A stretch of 27,463 bases of DNA from Catenaria anguillulae PL171 (lineage: Eukaryota > Blastocladiomycota > Blastocladiomycetes > Blastocladiales > Catenariaceae). This document shows positions 8,758 through 17,904 of this stretch, in pieces (position 1 is the first letter of the stretch; each line of letters starts with the position of its first letter). The position numbers and the translations under genes were made by a program. The stretch lies in NCBI GenBank assembly GCA_002102555.1, contig MCFL01000311.1, positions 1-27,463 on the forward strand, read 5' to 3'. The notes beneath the pieces were generated by a model. The model ran no database searches. It was given only the letters and a program-made list of their open reading frames with translations, and was not told where the DNA came from.

Positions 8758-11133
8758 ATGTCTCGCCCTTCTGCTCGTACCGATACTGCTCGCCCTACCA
8801 CATCCGCGGGTCTTCAATCAACTTCTGTGGCGTCCAACGATCTCCGAGCGCTCGTCACGACACACGGCTGTCATTACCGTCTGCCCAATACCACGTCCGA
8901 TCCCACCCAACAACGTGTCAAAGATAATTTGAAGTTCTGTTTGACGACAGAGATGTCCGCGGAAGATTTCCTCAGGGTATGCCGCGCCGTTTTCGCCCAT
9001 GTGCAAGCTTGAACTCACATATGCAGACAGGCCAGCGTGCACGAGCAGCTCTGTCAATTGTTCTTCCGCTTGGACCGCATGGAAAAGGCATTCAACCAGC
9101 AGGTGCTCGCACTCGAGCAAGGGGAAAAGGTACTGACCGTGGATTGAAGCCGACGGCGTGAAAGATCTCACATGTACTGACTCAGCGTGATGCTCATTTC
9201 ACAGGAGATGATTCGAGAGCGGCTCGCGGCCATTCTCTTCTCCGTCACGACGACTGACTTGACGAACAGTGCAGTCATCACCAACACGGTGCGTCTCTCG
9301 CATTCAGCATGTGTCATTCAAGGAATAGCGAACTCACGATTCCCATCCATTGAGTATGTAGATTGCAGCTGCACTACGCATTCAATCTGGTCGGGATGTC
9401 GACCTGGACAACCTGACGCCAGAGCAAGAGCGATTCAAGGCTCGCGTCAAAGCCTTCTTGTCAAGCAAGAATGTGGATGACGCAAAAAACAAACTGAAAA
9501 CGGTTACGTTTCTCTCTTTTCTAGGTATTGATCTTTCACTTGCTGACAATGCCGGCCAAATGCGTCAACGCCACAGAAAGTCAATGATGCAAGCAAATCT
9601 CTTAAGGAGGTGGCCAAGCTCTTCAAGGGTGGAAGCGCCTTGGATCGGCTCAAGCATGCATGCATCATGGTATGCTCGATGCTCCCATTCTGACTGGTAT
9701 TGAGACGTTACTGACACAGATACGTCGTTGTCAAATCCATAGCGACTCGCCAATCGCTGCCGTGTTGGGAACAACGGCGACCGCACGAACTGGTCCCTCG
9801 TGTCGGCAATCATGGAACGTACCAAGCAAAATCGAGCTGAAGCCGATCGACTCGTTGCATGGGAACACTTGTTCTCGGATCTCCGGACGGTTTACGACGC
9901 CGTTATCGAGTCGGACATTGAGCCCGACGCGGTTCCGGCTTTCAGTGACGTCGACTTTTGCGTCCGCTACTGCACGTGCTTGACCATCTCGAACGATCAT
10001 GCCGTGTCGCTCAGCTTCGACCACCAGCGTGACGACGCCACCAACGGCGGCCATATTGGCGCCGATTTCGAAACTGCGCTTCTGGAATGGAGGCCAGAAG
10101 AGGCTGCCGCGAACGATCAAGCGGCGGCAGCCACGGCTACGACTGGTCGGCGACTTGAGGGTCGGGCGAGCGGGTTGACTGGTATCATTTTTCTGCACTT
10201 GAATCCGCTTCATTTGGCAACACCGTTTTACTCACGTATTTATGATTCTCTGGCCAGAGTTGCAACTGAGCGACTTCATCCTTGATGACGGTTCAGCTGC
10301 GGTCTCGGACGAGAACGTGGACGGGTACGTCACGGAAGCATGCGACCAGTGGATCAGGGATGTATTTGAGGCTCACATTGTGTCACACACACACGACTTT
10401 TAGCCATCGATTCTCGATCGAAGAACACGAGGCCGTGCAACCCCCGACCCAGCACCGCCGCCTGCACACTCCAGCCACGCCTCTGGCTCGGCGCAACTCG
10501 TTCGCTCGCGACCCGCAGCCGTCGACATACACACCGCACATGGGGCAATCACAGCGTCACGATCCCCGTGCTTCGGACGACGAGTTGTACTTCTCTGACG
10601 AGCAGTACACTGGCGACAATCGGCCTGGCGCTGTGCGGCCAATCAGCGGTGGGCGGCCGAGTGGCGGACAATCGACTCGATCGATCACTGCCCAGCAAGA
10701 TTCCCTTGGTCTGGCAAGCCAAGTGGACTTGAGTCGCGTGTCGGCGGCGAGTGGCGCGCTGCGTGCGAATGTTTTATCTCGCGCGGGCGCTGCGATTGAA
10801 GAGGGTGACGCGTCGGAGTACCTGGCGAGCGGAACCCAAGACCAGCGCGGCAGAAAGAAGCGGCAGCGTGAGGCCGGCAGTCCGAGTGGCGATGGAGAGC
10901 TGCCAATGCCCAAGCGTACGAGGAAACCGGCGGCCGCTGCCACAAACAAACAGCCGGCGGAGGGCGAGCAGTCCAGACAGGCGTCCTCAAGCCCCTCTCG
11001 AGCGGCTGGGTCTCAAAGGCAAGCGAACAAGGGCAAAGGTCGGGCTGGTCGGCATGCCAAGCATAGCGTCAACAAGCGCGACGTCGAGGAAGAGGCGGAT
11101 CGGGGAATGACGGCGGCGAAGAGGACGGAGTAG
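8758..11133 (+). CDS. Orphan transposon-borne protein, 8 exons, 623 aa, nuclear-type basic C-terminus
   Basis: Exons are 8758-8976, 9031-9129, 9205-9288, 9362-9502, 9577-9669, 9743-10181, 10258-10324 and 10404-11133. All seven introns (54-79 bases, mostly 73-76) start GT and end AG. Together they give 1872 coding bases in frame from ATG to TAG, which is strong evidence for a real gene. I recognise no family. Residues about 70-180 are helical, with a charged heptad-like stretch (FFRLDRMEKAFNQQ). Residues about 210-370 are mixed and acidic (SDIEPDAVPAFSDVDF). From about residue 390 on the protein is disordered, rich in Ser, Arg, Gln and Gly, with basic clusters GRKKRQRE and PKRTRKP that look like nuclear localisation signals. 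It could be a DNA-binding or accessory factor for transposition, or a captured host gene. Its TATA box is at 8623. Confidence 0.8.
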
Positions 11134-11577
11134 AGGAGGACGGTGCAGAGGAGGATACTGCGCAAGCCAAGAAGGTTGTTGCGTTGCGCAAGCAGGGCAA
11201 CCGGCGCAGCACGAGGAGTCGCACGTGAGGTAGGGCAGGTGGATGCGTTCCTGGACAAGATTCATAGTTGTTTATAAAGCATAGGTATCTATACATCGTG
11301 CCTTCATCATTATACAGAGAGGATAAATATTTGTATTAGAACATTGCCCATTGTTGCCTGTCATGTAGTTGAGGCAGGCCGTGGACAGGCCGCGGACAGG
11401 CCGTGGACCTTTGTCAGAAAAGAATCGACACGCTCCAGAACAGGATCGACGAGCCTCTGCCGTCGGCAACCGCTCACGTGAGTGAGGAGTTTGCCACGTC
11501 ACACATCCGAGGCGAAAACGTGAAAAAAAAAAAAAAAAAAAAAAAAACAGGCAGCAGCCACTATTTACCGACCAGGA
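11134..11577. other. Spacer with short tandem repeat and poly(A) run
   Basis: 444 bases between the two orphan genes. It should hold the 3' untranslated part of the first and the promoter of the second. It contains three tandem 11-base units (AGGCCGYGGAC, 11376-11408) and a run of about 24 A (11522-11546). No coding signal is seen. Confidence 0.5.
11376..11408. repeat. Three tandem copies of an 11-bp unit
   Basis: AGGCCGTGGAC, AGGCCGCGGAC, AGGCCGTGGAC, directly adjoining. One base differs in the middle copy. Confidence 0.85.
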
Positions 11578-12751
11578 ATGACAACACTCTTTCTCGCCCG
11601 CGCCAGCCCACCAGCTCGCGCCCCAAGCATCATGTTCCGACCGATTGCCATGCCCTTGCTCCGTCCTGGCCAGATCCTTGCCGTCGTGGTCGACACGCCA
11701 ACATCAAGCCCGGTGTGCCCCTCGCGATCAACCACTCCTGGCGCCAAAGACTGCCCACCGCCCCCAACCTCCAAGCCGTTCACGATCCGTACACGGCCAT
11801 TTCCAGCAGTCGTCAACCTGCCCCAAACGTCCTTCGGTCCTGCGCGCCCACGTTCAGGCAAGTCCGCCATGCAACAAGCTCGATTCAAGATCAAACGCCA
11901 AGTCCACCTTCAAGCTGATCCTGCCGCCCAGATTTGCACATTTGCACCATTTTCCGCATGTCCCTCCTTTGATCCCGTGTACTCGTCCGATCCCTTGCTA
12001 CGTCATACTTCCGCCGCGGCCGTTCGCGATTGCGTGTCACACCTCCAACCTCATGAACCCGGACAACCGTATCCAAAGTTTTTCCACGCTCGGTATCTTG
12101 ACAAGCCGAGGCCCCCTCCCAGTGCTCCAAGTCACCGCGCCCGTCATGAATCGTCCGTCCACGACCTTGCGAGAATGCACCATGGAAAGGTATGTCGTCC
12201 GTGAGCCGATCCCCCCATCCAACCATCCTCTCAACCCATTTGATGCGTAGACAAACCCCTCGGACTTGCCGCATGCGCGACCATTCCTTGAACACCATTC
12301 AGGTACAGTTTTGTCCTGGTAGCCTTGCAAAGGCGTGACTCGCCACTGACAGCAAGCAACATTCATCTCATTTGCAGATTTACCAAGTTTTTCGCCAATG
12401 CTCTCAGTCAACGGTACGCCCCAGTCGCTGCTCGGCGCTTTGAGCCTAGTATTCACTCTAGCTATTGTCTCTATCCTTCTGGTCATAGGTGCGCACAAAG
12501 GACTTGAACCCTTACCCTCGACCATCCATCAGTCGCCCAGACACTTCGACTTAGTGGTATGTTTCCCCACTTCCTCATTCGCCTTGTCAATCCCCTTTGG
12601 AGCCACGTCCTTTTCCCTGCACCAATTCCTTGATGTCGTCCATGCACTGTGCCTTCTCATACCTGCTCTTACTTCTCTCAAGCAACATCCACTTGAAACA
12701 CCGCAATATATTCTGCATTTTCGTCCAACATCATTTGTAAAGGAATATTGA
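11578..12751 (+). CDS. Orphan transposon-borne protein, 4 exons, 320 aa, Pro/Ser/His-rich
   Basis: Exons are 11578-12189, 12251-12302, 12378-12413 and 12489-12751. The introns (61, 75 and 75 bases) begin GTATGT, GTACAG and GTACGC and end GTAG, GCAG and ATAG. The exons total 963 bases, exactly 321 codons including the stop. The frame was chosen because the joins give continuous sequence (HHGK joined to TNPSDLPHARPFLEHH, then DLPSFSPMLSVN, then GAHKGLEPLPSTIHQ). The protein has a Pro/Arg-rich N-terminal half, a basic patch near RFKIKRQVH, and a hydrophobic C-terminal third (QFLDVVHALCLLIPALTSL) that could be a buried helix. I recognise no domain and can give no function. It is the last gene before the right subterminal repeats. 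Another frame (11582-12250) is also open but lacks an early ATG. Confidence 0.6.
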
Positions 12752-12800
12752 GGCATATGTGGCTGGCCACCCCAGTTTTTTTTTCGACCATTAATTATGA

Positions 12801-13029
12801 CCGCGAGTCGCATGTGAGTCGCTAACGAGTCGTCTGCGAGTTGTGAGGAGAGTTATTTGAATGTCAGGGCGACTCTCACGCGATCCCGACAGCAAGTCGC
12901 CAGCGAGTTGCCCAACAAGTCGCACGCGTTCCGTCCGCAACAACTCGCAGGCGTCACTTCGTACTTTTTGTCGCCAGCGAGTCGCATCGACGCGACTTGC
13001 CAGCGACTCGACAGCAACTCGTCAGCAAC
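12801..13029. repeat. Right subterminal repeat array
   Basis: About fourteen copies in both orientations of the motif seen at the left end (GCGAGTCG, ACGAGTCG, GCGAGTTG, GCAAGTCG, GCGACTTG, GCAACTCG and others), partly spaced by 10-25 bases. Likely binding sites for the transposase or for one of the other element proteins. Confidence 0.75.
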
Positions 13030-13049
13030 TTGTGAACAGTTGGGGTGAA
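13030..13049 (-). repeat. Right terminal inverted repeat
   Basis: Reads GTGAACAGTT then GGGGTGAA on the plus strand, the inverse of the left end. Confidence 0.8.
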
Positions 13050-13228
13050 TGCTGTGTATGGCTGGTGCGCGACCTGCTCATGTTCACGTCTCACAGCGCA
13101 TGAAGGACCTCAACGATCAACTGCCGAACTGTCGACATGGCGACGAATTGGAAGTGCTGAAAGGGCCTCTAGAACGGCATTAAATCGACAACGGAGTCTA
13201 GCAAGAAATCAATGGACGAAATGACATA
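13050..13228. other. Short spacer right of the transposon
   Basis: About 180 bases between the right transposon end and the 3' end of the first cysteine-rich gene. A short open stretch (MKDLNDQLPNCRHGDELEVL) is not long enough to call. Nothing else is seen. Confidence 0.4.
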
Positions 13229-14310
13229 TCAACGCTGCCCTTCATTCTGCCTCGAAGCCAAAGGAGAGACGACCGCTGGACCCGCACTCTGCTGCTGCCG
13301 CTGGCGATGCTCCTGCAGCGCCAAATACTCTTCAATGGGAATTTGCAACACGGTGCCCGCCTGACCGCTGTTGCTACCTTGCTGCCCAGGCTGCTCCGTT
13401 AAGGACGCAGGCGCGGCCAAACCAGCTTGACCACTCTGGGCAACCACGGGCTTGTTGTGCACTTGAGCCAACGCGGCGGCCGTTTCTGCGGCCAGCTTTT
13501 GTTTCCTTGCTTCAACCAACTCCTTGGCCGACCGCAACACAAACCTCCTGTCCTTGAGCGCCATGGTGACAACAAAGACAAATGCCACGCCGAACACGCC
13601 AAAAAACGTGTAATGCCACCACTCAAGCCCCGATCCGGGGTTCTCTGCCGACGGTTCTTTTGGGTTGATGGCGGGACGAGGCGGAATGGACTCGTCCTTC
13701 TTTTCTGAGGCCGACTGCGCAGCGAGATCGGGGAACTCGGGCTTACCGCTGAAATCTGTTGGGCCAGGGCCGTTGCGAACGCATTTGGCACTGAGAGCGT
13801 TGCCAGAGCACACGAGCCCGGCCTCACATGGCTGCTCGCGCGTGGCAAAGTTGGCCCGTGGGTCCCAAGTGCACGTTGCGTTTTCGGTCAGGCGAGGTTG
13901 GCATTGGCGGGCGATGCAGTAGGTGCCCTTGTGGAAGGATTGACAGCCTTTGAACGTGCAGTCTTTTGGCATGCAGCGGGCTATACGTCATGTAAGTGCC
14001 AATCATGTTGATGTCGGTCAGCACTGTGCGATGGGCTTGGATTCGGTAGGTACAGCATGGGAATGAAGGGGCACCATTGGCGCAAATCTGAGGTTCTGGT
14101 GGTGTTTAGATCAATGAAAGGGCGAGTGAGTCGATTTTGTTCGGTTACACGAGTATTGACATGACGTGAGATGAGCGGTCACGTACCGCGCAGTGGTTGA
14201 GGACAATCCTTGTCGACAGAGCAAGGTCCTTGCGCAGCCGCGATCACTGCAAAAGCGGCAAGCGTGAGCAGGCCGTACATGGAGACTGATTTAATGGTCA
14301 TGGCAATCAT
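13229..14310 (-). CDS. Cysteine-rich type I membrane protein, 3 exons, about 302-305 aa
   Basis: Minus-strand exons are 14310-14187, 14095-14054 and 13980-13229; introns of 91 and 73 bases keep phase 1. Starts at 14310 and 14301 are both possible. A signal peptide (LLTLAAFAVIAAAQ) is followed by a cysteine-patterned ectodomain: GPCSVDKDC, QICANG, CMPKDCTFKGCQ, TYCIARQCQPRL, then QPCEAGLVC and KCVRN. One membrane helix lies at about 174-194 (FFGVFGVAFVFVVTMAL). The cytoplasmic tail of about 110 residues starts basic and helical (KELVEARKQKLAAE) and becomes Gln/Gly-rich. The damaged gene at the right edge is its closest relative, sharing KGCQ and DSIPPRPA-type phrases. It should sit in the plasma membrane facing the wall or outside; ligand unknown. 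First intron position matches those in the genes at 16812 and 26672. Confidence 0.8.
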
Positions 14311-15113
14311 TGAGGAAAGGATTGAAGTCGAGGCATGTGCGCGAGTGTGGATAGTGGATTGTCGTTTTGCTGATGCTTGAGCACTGGGGCTGGGACGATA
14401 AACGTTTTGTAGGACCATGAGTCCTTCAGCTGGCCATACTGCCCTCGCCCAAGCTCTCACTCACTCGACAAAGATGTCGGCACAATAAGGCGCATAGCAT
14501 GTGCTTGATTACCCAGCGGTGGTTGGCCGAAACAGGAACGTTGCGATCATCTGACAAATGCATGCACTGCAAGCAGCAGGCAGTGAACCCACACCGCTAG
14601 TTGCCGGGATATGCCGCGTGTGTGGCGCAAAAGATTGGTCGAGGAATCGATCGGATGTCTCCACGTCATTGATGAAACATATTTCCTTGGCAAAAGATAT
14701 CGATCAACGAAAGGGACCCGTGGTGATATCGAGAGGTGAGACATTTGCGTCTGTCGTTGTCTCATGCAAGCAAGTCAGCTGGTGCTGCCCGACCCGACGC
14801 GATCAGTCCAACCCATGCCGTTACATCACTCTTTTAATGGGGACGATCTTAATGATCAGCTTTCTTGTCCTTTGTGTTTGGTCCTGACTCATTTCGGCCG
14901 CGCAGTAAGTATGCATGCATGTGCACACGGAAGACCTCGCGTCGAACTCATTCATGCTCATCTCCCGGACAAGAAACCATTCCTCTATAAGAGCGTCGAA
15001 CCGCCCCTCTCTTTCGCGTTTTGATCCCAGCTCATCGCGTCACATCAAGGCGATGAATCATGTTCTTCCGAACACACTCAAGCAAGTAGGCAAACCTCAC
15101 ACCAACACGCACC
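14311..15113. other. Divergent intergenic region
   Basis: About 800 bases between the minus-strand cysteine-rich gene and the plus-strand phosphoesterase gene. Both promoters should lie here. A TATA-like site is at 14986. A 109-codon open frame at 14558-14887 has no supporting features. Otherwise I see nothing. Confidence 0.4.
14986..14992 (+). promoter_or_regulatory. TATA-like box of the metallophosphoesterase gene
   Basis: TATAAGA, 128 bases before the start at 15114. The distance equals that of the TATA box of the gene at 8758. Confidence 0.45.
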
Positions 15114-16325
15114 ATGTCGACTCACAGCCAACAGCAGCGCTTCACCATCCTCCATGTGACTGACGTATGTAGGACATTTATGCACATGCTTCCGCCAACC
15201 TCGGCTCTCACACCCCCCTGAACTCGCTTGCCGTTTCAGATCCATGAAGGCAACACGCTCTACCCTCGCCTCGCAGCCTACCTAACCTCAAACCCGACGC
15301 ACCCGCGCCAAATCGATCTAATTGCCGTGACCGGCGACCAGCTCAACCTCATGCACCCGCTCGAGGGCCACTTGCCCGCGGCCACGACTACATTCCGGCC
15401 GACGACTCGGTTCGCAATGCATGGAAGGCCGTCATGTTGACGGCGTCGCGGGTACGCTGCGAGCACCGAGCGTCCAGCAAAAGCGACCGTTGCCGCGCGT
15501 GCTGTGGATTCCGGGCAACCATGATCCATGGAATCGTATGCGAGGCAAGATCCCGACGCGTGGTTGGGCAAGGAGGGTGAGGATAAGTTACCCGAGGGAG
15601 TGGTACCCGCTCATGAGAAGATGATTCGGTTGGCGCCTGGGCTGGTCGCGGTGGGCGTGGGCGGGAGTGTGCCGGCTTATTGGTCCGAGGGGGCAGGCAA
15701 CGGAAAGGAGGGACAAGAGGTGTGGCCGGGTACGATCACGCATTGCCACACTTGACTTGACCACGAGAACGGACTGACATTTCAGCAATTTGATCACAGG
15801 TTGCCCTTGGCGCTCGGAAGAGCAGCTCAAGAAGGAATCGCTTGAAGCACACGTCATTCCGCTCATGCAAGAGGCCGTGGACAAGGGCGACCAAGTCGTC
15901 TTTCTGACCCACTCTGGCCCCGCCACTTCTGGTACTTTGCTGCTTTTTCTTCATGCAGTTGACATGGATCTCCATTTCTGACGCTTTGTCGCATGTATGT
16001 AGCCACCACACTAATTCGCACCGACGTCACCGAACCCGACCCGATTTGGAAATTCTACCATCACGTCAACTCTGGGTCGCCCTCGTTCCTCGAAATATTG
16101 CGCACCCCACCCAAACCCACCTCGGGCACGCCCGTCACTCGCCCACTCATCCCGCTGGTCTTGCACGGCCACTCGCACTGGTCGCGCGGCGTGCACAGGA
16201 TCAATGCATCGACCGTGGTGAATCCAGGATCGTTCAAAGACTGTGCGGCCGGGTTGATTGAGTTGAAACGCGATGCAGAGAGCGGCGAGTGGAAGGTAGG
16301 CACAGTCGAGTTGATTGAGTTTTAG
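15114..16325 (+). CDS. Calcineurin-like metallophosphoesterase, 4 exons, frame inconsistent in exon 2
   Basis: Exons are 15114-15164, 15240-15729, 15786-15931 and 16003-16325; the introns start GTATGT, GTACGA and GTACTT and end CAG or TAG. All five signature motifs of the metallophosphatase fold are present in order: DIH across the first splice, VTGDQ, IPGNHDPWN, FLTHSGP and LHGHSHWS. These bind two metal ions and cleave phosphoester bonds. The substrate cannot be told. In exon 2 the conserved phrases fall in different frames: VTGDQ in one, GHDYIPADDSVRNAW in a second, LPRVLWIPGNHDPW in a third, then LAPGLVAVGVGGS back in the first. At least three small indels between about 15370 and 15560 are implied. 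Either the gene has recently decayed, or the sequence has local errors. The rest (INASTVVNPGSFKDC, stop at 16325) is clean. Confidence 0.75.
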
Positions 16326-16811
16326 CCATGGATATGGACGGTTGTACCGTGTGGACGTTTTGCACGTTGACCGCTTTCACGTTTTTGGCTGCCATTCCCA
16401 TTGAAGATTCTTTGCCGTATGTAAGTACCGCAGTGCCTTTGCTTCACGATGGAAATCATATCTTGTATCCATGTTCTCAACCATTCAGTGCTCTATGTAT
16501 GTCAGTTTTAGCAAGCAGCGAAGCAAGGCATTTCTTGGAAGAGGTGCTCTTGGCTGGGTCTTGGCGTTTCCTGCAACCAACCGGCGAGGCCCCAGATTAG
16601 CAAGTGGCTGGCCAGCAGAGGCGTTGTTCACGCATCGCAGCGTCGAAGACTCAAAACCGCGAGACGGAATCATGAATGCTTGGAGACGGACAATGACTAT
16701 AAAAAGCGTCCACCACCCGCTCGCTCCCTCTCGTCACAAGAAATCTCCCCACCCTCAACAGCTCTCCCACTTTCCAAGCAATCAACAACACACAATCCCT
16801 TTCCCATCGCC
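16326..16811. other. Intergenic region with promoter of the next gene
   Basis: 486 bases. It holds the 3' untranslated part of the phosphoesterase gene and a TATA box at 16698. The 75 bases before the next start are C-rich with few Gs, as is common in fungal 5' leaders. Confidence 0.4.
16698..16704 (+). promoter_or_regulatory. TATA box of the 166-residue cysteine-rich gene
   Basis: TATAAAA, 114 bases before the start at 16812. The pyrimidine-rich CT leader follows. Confidence 0.65.
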
Positions 16812-17473
16812 ATGAAACTCATGCACCCAACCTCGCTCTTTGCGTTTGCCATGCTGGCCATCTTTGCACTGGCATTTGCGCCCATGGCCAATGCCCAAGG
16901 CCGGCCGTGCACCGCGGATATCATGTGCAAGACAGGTATGTCCACTCGGTTGCCAAGACCTCGGCCAACTCGCATCGCACTGACATTCTGAAACCGCTTT
17001 GTACTTACTTGGGGATATTGTGCAGGTCAATTCTGTCTCAACAACCAATGCACACTTCGTACCTGCTCGTGGCGGGACGACGACATGGCGTGCAGCAAAT
17101 TTGTACGTCTCACGCAGTCATTCATGATTGATTATCGTCCGGCAGCACTCATACCTGCGTCAAACGCTTACAGAACGGCACTACTTGGTGCCAAAAGGAA
17201 GGCGGGCAATGTGTCCCACGCACGGCGTTGGCCAACGCGGCGTGCGAGCCGCAGTCGCGTGACAACTCGTGCTCGGAAGGCCTCGTATGCGACCCAGCAA
17301 ACTCCAAATGCGTGGATGCGGCGCAGTTTGTGCAGAGCTTCTGGGAAAAGAACAAGACGTACATCATCATCGGCATCGTTGTTGTTTTGGCGCTTGGATG
17401 CTGTGCGATTGCTTGCTTCTGCTGTGTGGTCAAGAAGGGGGTTGGGTTTGCGGGGAGGTTGATGAAGAAGTAG
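16812..17473 (+). CDS. Small cysteine-rich type I membrane protein, 3 exons, 166 aa
   Basis: Exons are 16812-16935, 17026-17102 and 17174-17473, with introns of 90 and 71 bases; the joins give exactly 167 codons with the stop. Residues 1-28 are a signal peptide (FAMLAIFALAFAPMANAQ). The ectodomain, about 29-128, has paired cysteines: RPCTADIMC, QFCLNNQC, RTCSW, DMACSKF, QCVPRTALA, SCSEGLVCD and SKCVDA. The membrane helix at 130-152 (YIIIGIVVVLALGCCAIACFCC) carries five cysteines. The tail is only about 14 residues (VKKGVGFAGRLMKK). It closely matches the gene at 17905 through the helix (FWEKNKTYIIIGIVVV), so the two are a recent tandem duplication differing mainly in tail length. The spacing of cysteines recalls small disulfide-knot folds such as colipase/Dickkopf, but that is only a guess. 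Function unknown. Confidence 0.85.
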
Positions 17474-17904
17474 GAGTCGGGTTGTTTATGATGGTTGCAG
17501 CTGCCCTTTTTCGTCTTTGCAACAAACACATAATGTCTCTTCTTTTCTTCTTGCTTCAACCCGTGTTATGTGATACGTATATCGAGATGGACGTGGGATG
17601 TGAGACAGGAACGAAGGATGGACACTGGTTTTCGTGTACATATGTATCATCACCCTGTCATCACCATGGAGCCTGTGGAGGAAGAAGCACGAGAAAGAGT
17701 TCAGGAAGCAGGGAGAAGAGCCCGATCTTCGCTTTCGACGCTCGATCTGGAGCAATGTTCTCGGCGTCGCAAGTCTTGGCAGTGGCGCTCGCTCAAATGT
17801 CAGCTCATTTCCCTCTATGAATACCACAGAAGAAACAAAAAGGTTAACCAACCCGGACCCTCTTCTCCCTCGCCACACAAACATCAACGCAACAATCCAT
17901 TTGC
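17474..17904. other. Intergenic region between the two tandem copies
   Basis: 431 bases holding the 3' end of one gene and the promoter of the next. The last 100 bases are AC-rich, as a leader would be. No strict TATA box is seen. Confidence 0.35.

Larger units (their letters stand above)
2920..13049. mobile_element. Plavaka/KDZ-like DNA transposon, about 10.1 kb, carrying four genes
   Basis: The unit is defined by matching ends. The left end reads TTCACCCC, T, AACTGTTCAC (2920-2938). The reverse complement of the right end reads TTCACCCC, AACTGTTCAC (13049 back to 13032). Just inside each end lies an array of CRAGTYG-type repeats. Between them are a SUMO-protease gene, a transposase gene and two orphan genes, all with short introns. 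The left boundary is supported independently: the retroelement-like homology of 2535-2919 stops where the terminal repeat starts. No convincing target-site duplication is seen (flanks TGCACGGG and TGCTGTGT), so either the insertion is old, one flank is rearranged, or the exact ends differ by a few bases. Three genes are fully open through their splice sites, so the copy may be fairly young. Confidence 0.8.

Noticed and set aside
11522-11546. Run of about 24 A as the tail of a retroposed sequence
   Set aside because: No element body, flanking duplication or matching end was found; it lies in a spacer between two transposon genes.
11582-12250. Alternative open frame over the 320-residue gene
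   Set aside because: It has no early ATG; the chosen frame has an ATG at 11578 and stays continuous through all three introns to a stop.
12489-12560. Minus-strand tRNA-like tail: a TTCAAGT T-loop with a five-pair stem and a possible anticodon arm further on
   Set aside because: No matching 5' acceptor strand or D arm is present, the putative anticodon loop lacks the U before the anticodon, and the stretch is part of a well-framed exon.
2912-13057. Target-site duplication TGCACGGG / TGCTGTGT at the transposon ends
   Set aside because: Only about four of eight bases agree, which is near chance.
13090-13160. Weak similarity of a short open stretch right of the transposon to the coiled coil of the zinc-knuckle protein
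   Set aside because: The match is about 20 charged residues, easily reached by chance, and in the wrong part of the gene for a simple insertion model.
14558-14887. Plus-strand open frame of 109 codons in the divergent spacer
   Set aside because: No splice, domain or homology evidence; a hydrophobic end (LLMGTILMISFLVLCVW) alone is not enough.
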